NCBI GenBank assembly: GCA_041281825.1
Contig: CP166298.1
Span: 4,836,001-4,900,000, forward strand
DNA: 64,000 nucleotides
From: Paenibacillus_D tarimensis_A
GTDB taxonomy: Bacteria; Bacillota; Bacilli; Paenibacillales; Paenibacillaceae
Direction of reading: 5' to 3'
Below, piece by piece: positions 62,709 through 64,000 of this stretch (positions within the stretch are counted from its first letter, which is position 1; each line of letters starts with the position of its first letter). Under the pieces are notes generated by a model. It saw nothing but the letters and a program-made list of their open reading frames with translations, was not told the DNA's origin and did not search any database. The position numbers and the translations under genes were made by a program.

Positions 62709-63821
62709 TTGTTGAGAGATCCTAGAATAGAAAAATTAGCTCATACGATCGTCCACTACTCGCTTGACCTGCAACAAGGGGAACATCTTTTTATTGAAGT
62801 TGAAGGGCATGATAATCACTTACCGCAAGCGATCGTACTCGAGGCGTATCAGGTAGGAGGCATCCCAACGGTCTCATTCATTGACATGGAGATTTTGCGT
62901 AAGCAAATATTATACGGCAACCTAGAGACATTTCAGGCTGCTGCTGCAAGCGACCGTGAACGCATGGAGAAGATGCATGCCTACGTCCTGATCCGAGCAA
63001 GTGGGAATAGTCACGAGTTATCTGATGTAGCGGCCGACAAGATAGATCTTTATTGGCGTGAGTATTATCATCATGTGCACGAACCCCGATGGGCCAAGAC
63101 GAAATGGCTCGTATTGAGTTACCCGAATGCAGCTGCCGCACAACGGGCTGGCATGTCCACTTCTCAGTTTGAGGATCGATATTTCGAAGTATGCACACTG
63201 GATTACGAGAGATTATCCACTCATATGGAGATACTGGCCAATTTGCTTCGGAAGACAGACTCCGTACGAATTGAAGGACCGGGTACCGATCTGACATTAT
63301 CGATCAAAGGAATGCCAGTTCAGAAGGATGCTGGGCACCAGAATCTGCCCGACGGCGAAGTGTTCTGCGTACCAGATAAGTTTTCAGCCAACGGCATCAT
63401 TACATTTAACACACCTGTGCTTTTTCGTGGTCGCACGTTTGACAATATCTCGTTTACATTTGAAGATGGGCAAATTGTAAGGGCGAGCGCTAATGACACC
63501 GCTAGTCTGCAGGAAATACTGAATATTGATACCGGATCTCGGTATATCGGTGAACTTGGTTTCGGGCTGAATCCATTTATTCGGGAGCCAATCGGTGACA
63601 TTTTGTTCGACGAGAAAATATGGGGGAGCCTTCACCTCGCCATCGGTAGCTCACCTATACAGGGAGATAGATCCAATTTGTCGTCTATCCACTGGGATAT
63701 CGTACTGAACCAAACCGAAAAACACGGTGGTGGAAAAGTATGGTTTGATGGCGTGTTAGTTCGGGAGAATGGGGTTTTCGTGCTACAGGAGCTTCAGGGT
63801 TTAAATATAATTAGTGGTTGA
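62709..63821 (+). CDS. M29-family aminopeptidase (AmpS/PepS type)
   Basis: A 370-residue protein. The expected metal ligands of M29 peptidases are visible in order: a Glu in LPDGEVFCVPDK (about 217), a Glu in YIGELGFGLNP (about 282), a His in SLHLAIG (about 309) and HWD (about 336-338). The length is close to but slightly below the usual 400-410. TTG start, with AAGGAG about ten bases upstream. It releases N-terminal residues from peptides in the cytoplasm. Confidence 0.88.
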   Translation: MLRDPRIEKLAHTIVHYSLDLQQGEHLFIEVEGHDNHLPQAIVLEAYQVGGIPTVSFIDMEILRKQILYGNLETFQAAAASDRERMEKMHAYVLIRASGNSHELSDVAADKIDLYWREYYHHVHEPRWAKTKWLVLSYPNAAAAQRAGMSTSQFEDRYFEVCTLDYERLSTHMEILANLLRKTDSVRIEGPGTDLTLSIKGMPVQKDAGHQNLPDGEVFCVPDKFSANGIITFNTPVLFRGRTFDNISFTFEDGQIVRASANDTASLQEILNIDTGSRYIGELGFGLNPFIREPIGDILFDEKIWGSLHLAIGSSPIQGDRSNLSSIHWDIVLNQTEKHGGGKVWFDGVLVRENGVFVLQELQGLNIISG

Positions 63822-63824
63822 CTC

Positions 63825-63935
63825 ATGGGCAGCAAACGAGCTGCGACCACGCTTTCCTGCCAGTTCGAGCTGAACGAGGCCGCCGACCGAATCCGCGGCA
63901 GCCTCGTGTTTGAGCTCAAGTATCCGTTAGCTTAG
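63825..63935 (+). other. Short frame of unknown origin
   Basis: An ATG-started 36-codon frame (ending GSLVFELKYPLA) follows the aminopeptidase stop immediately and is more GC-rich than its surroundings. It has no ribosome binding site and may be the tail of a lost gene. The last 65 bases of the window show nothing recognisable. Confidence 0.25.
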
Positions 63936-64000
63936 TCCAAAAATCTTATAATGATAAGTTACTTTTGTAAAAGGATGCCAGCCATTGTGATTCCAAAATG

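Noticed and set aside
1..64000. tRNA, rRNA or riboswitch genes
   Set aside because: No cloverleaf, rRNA segment or known riboswitch core was recognised by eye in any gap; a covariance-model scan would be needed to exclude short RNAs.

Overview
The window looks like chromosomal DNA of a Paenibacillus-type Firmicute (Bacillota). The evidence is moderate GC, strong AGGAGG-type ribosome binding sites, frequent TTG/GTG starts, lipoprotein solute-binding proteins, five CUT1 sugar importers of the LplA/LplB/YtcP kind, a YesM/YesN-like two-component system, and a perR/ahpC/ahpF locus with a consensus Per box. No phage, insertion sequence, CRISPR array, tRNA or rRNA was recognised.

Layout. 1-3247 (minus): a large heparinase II/III-type protein with the start of a C-terminal NPCBM-like domain. 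It runs off the left edge, so its end is not visible. 3248-3700: a gene-free stretch full of palindromes. 3874-12878 (minus): an eight-gene catabolic operon with CUT1 importer 1, a PHP-domain protein, a LacI regulator, a PfkB kinase, a GH4 glycosidase and a calcineurin-like phosphatase, with two LacI-type operators. 13188-16380 (minus): importer 2. 16614-16954: a frameshifted zinc-ribbon membrane gene. 17030-20440 (minus): importer 3, with a divergent membrane-bound AraC regulator (20683-22908). 22915-23448: AraC debris and inverted repeats. 23449-24873 (minus): MarR regulator and esterase. 25050-27599 (minus): a DUF3500 lipoprotein and a HupE/UreJ-like membrane protein. 27831-29850 (plus): a NAGPA-type protein and a GT2-GtrA glycosyltransferase. 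30000-32401: a GH4 enzyme with a divergent cupin-AraC regulator. 32443-33649: a 5'-truncated GH88 gene abutting a 5'-truncated AraC gene, apparently a deletion scar.

33730-39376 (minus): importer 4, LacI regulator 2, an MgtC-like protein and an inositol-monophosphatase-like enzyme. These diverge from a metallo-beta-lactamase-fold protein and a GH32 beta-fructosidase (39801-42074). A pair of matching LacI-type operators lies between the two arms, so this looks like a fructan/sucrose locus. 42120-45539 (minus): a GH2 glycosidase. 45916-49626: Nif3-like gene, perR, ahpC, ahpF. 49703-57343: importer 5, whose permeases and binding protein flank a YesM/YesN two-component system. 57545-59857 (plus): a secreted esterase-like-phytase-domain protein. 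59858-64000: SnoaL-like, DinB-like, LysR, a GNAT remnant and an M29 aminopeptidase.

How it fits together. The window is an oligosaccharide-use island. Five ABC importers, none with a local ATPase, appear to bring in different glycans. Cytoplasmic lyases and hydrolases (heparinase-like, GH88, two GH4, GH32, GH2) break them down, and each cluster has its own sensor or repressor. The least ordinary features are: an intercistronic element found twice (ahpC-ahpF and kinase-regulator gaps) with a covarying hairpin that ends in the next gene's ribosome binding site; a cluster of TGAG/CTCA palindromes at 3501-3700; and an ABC-fed operon that pairs a sugar kinase and a GH4 enzyme with two phosphatase-type proteins.
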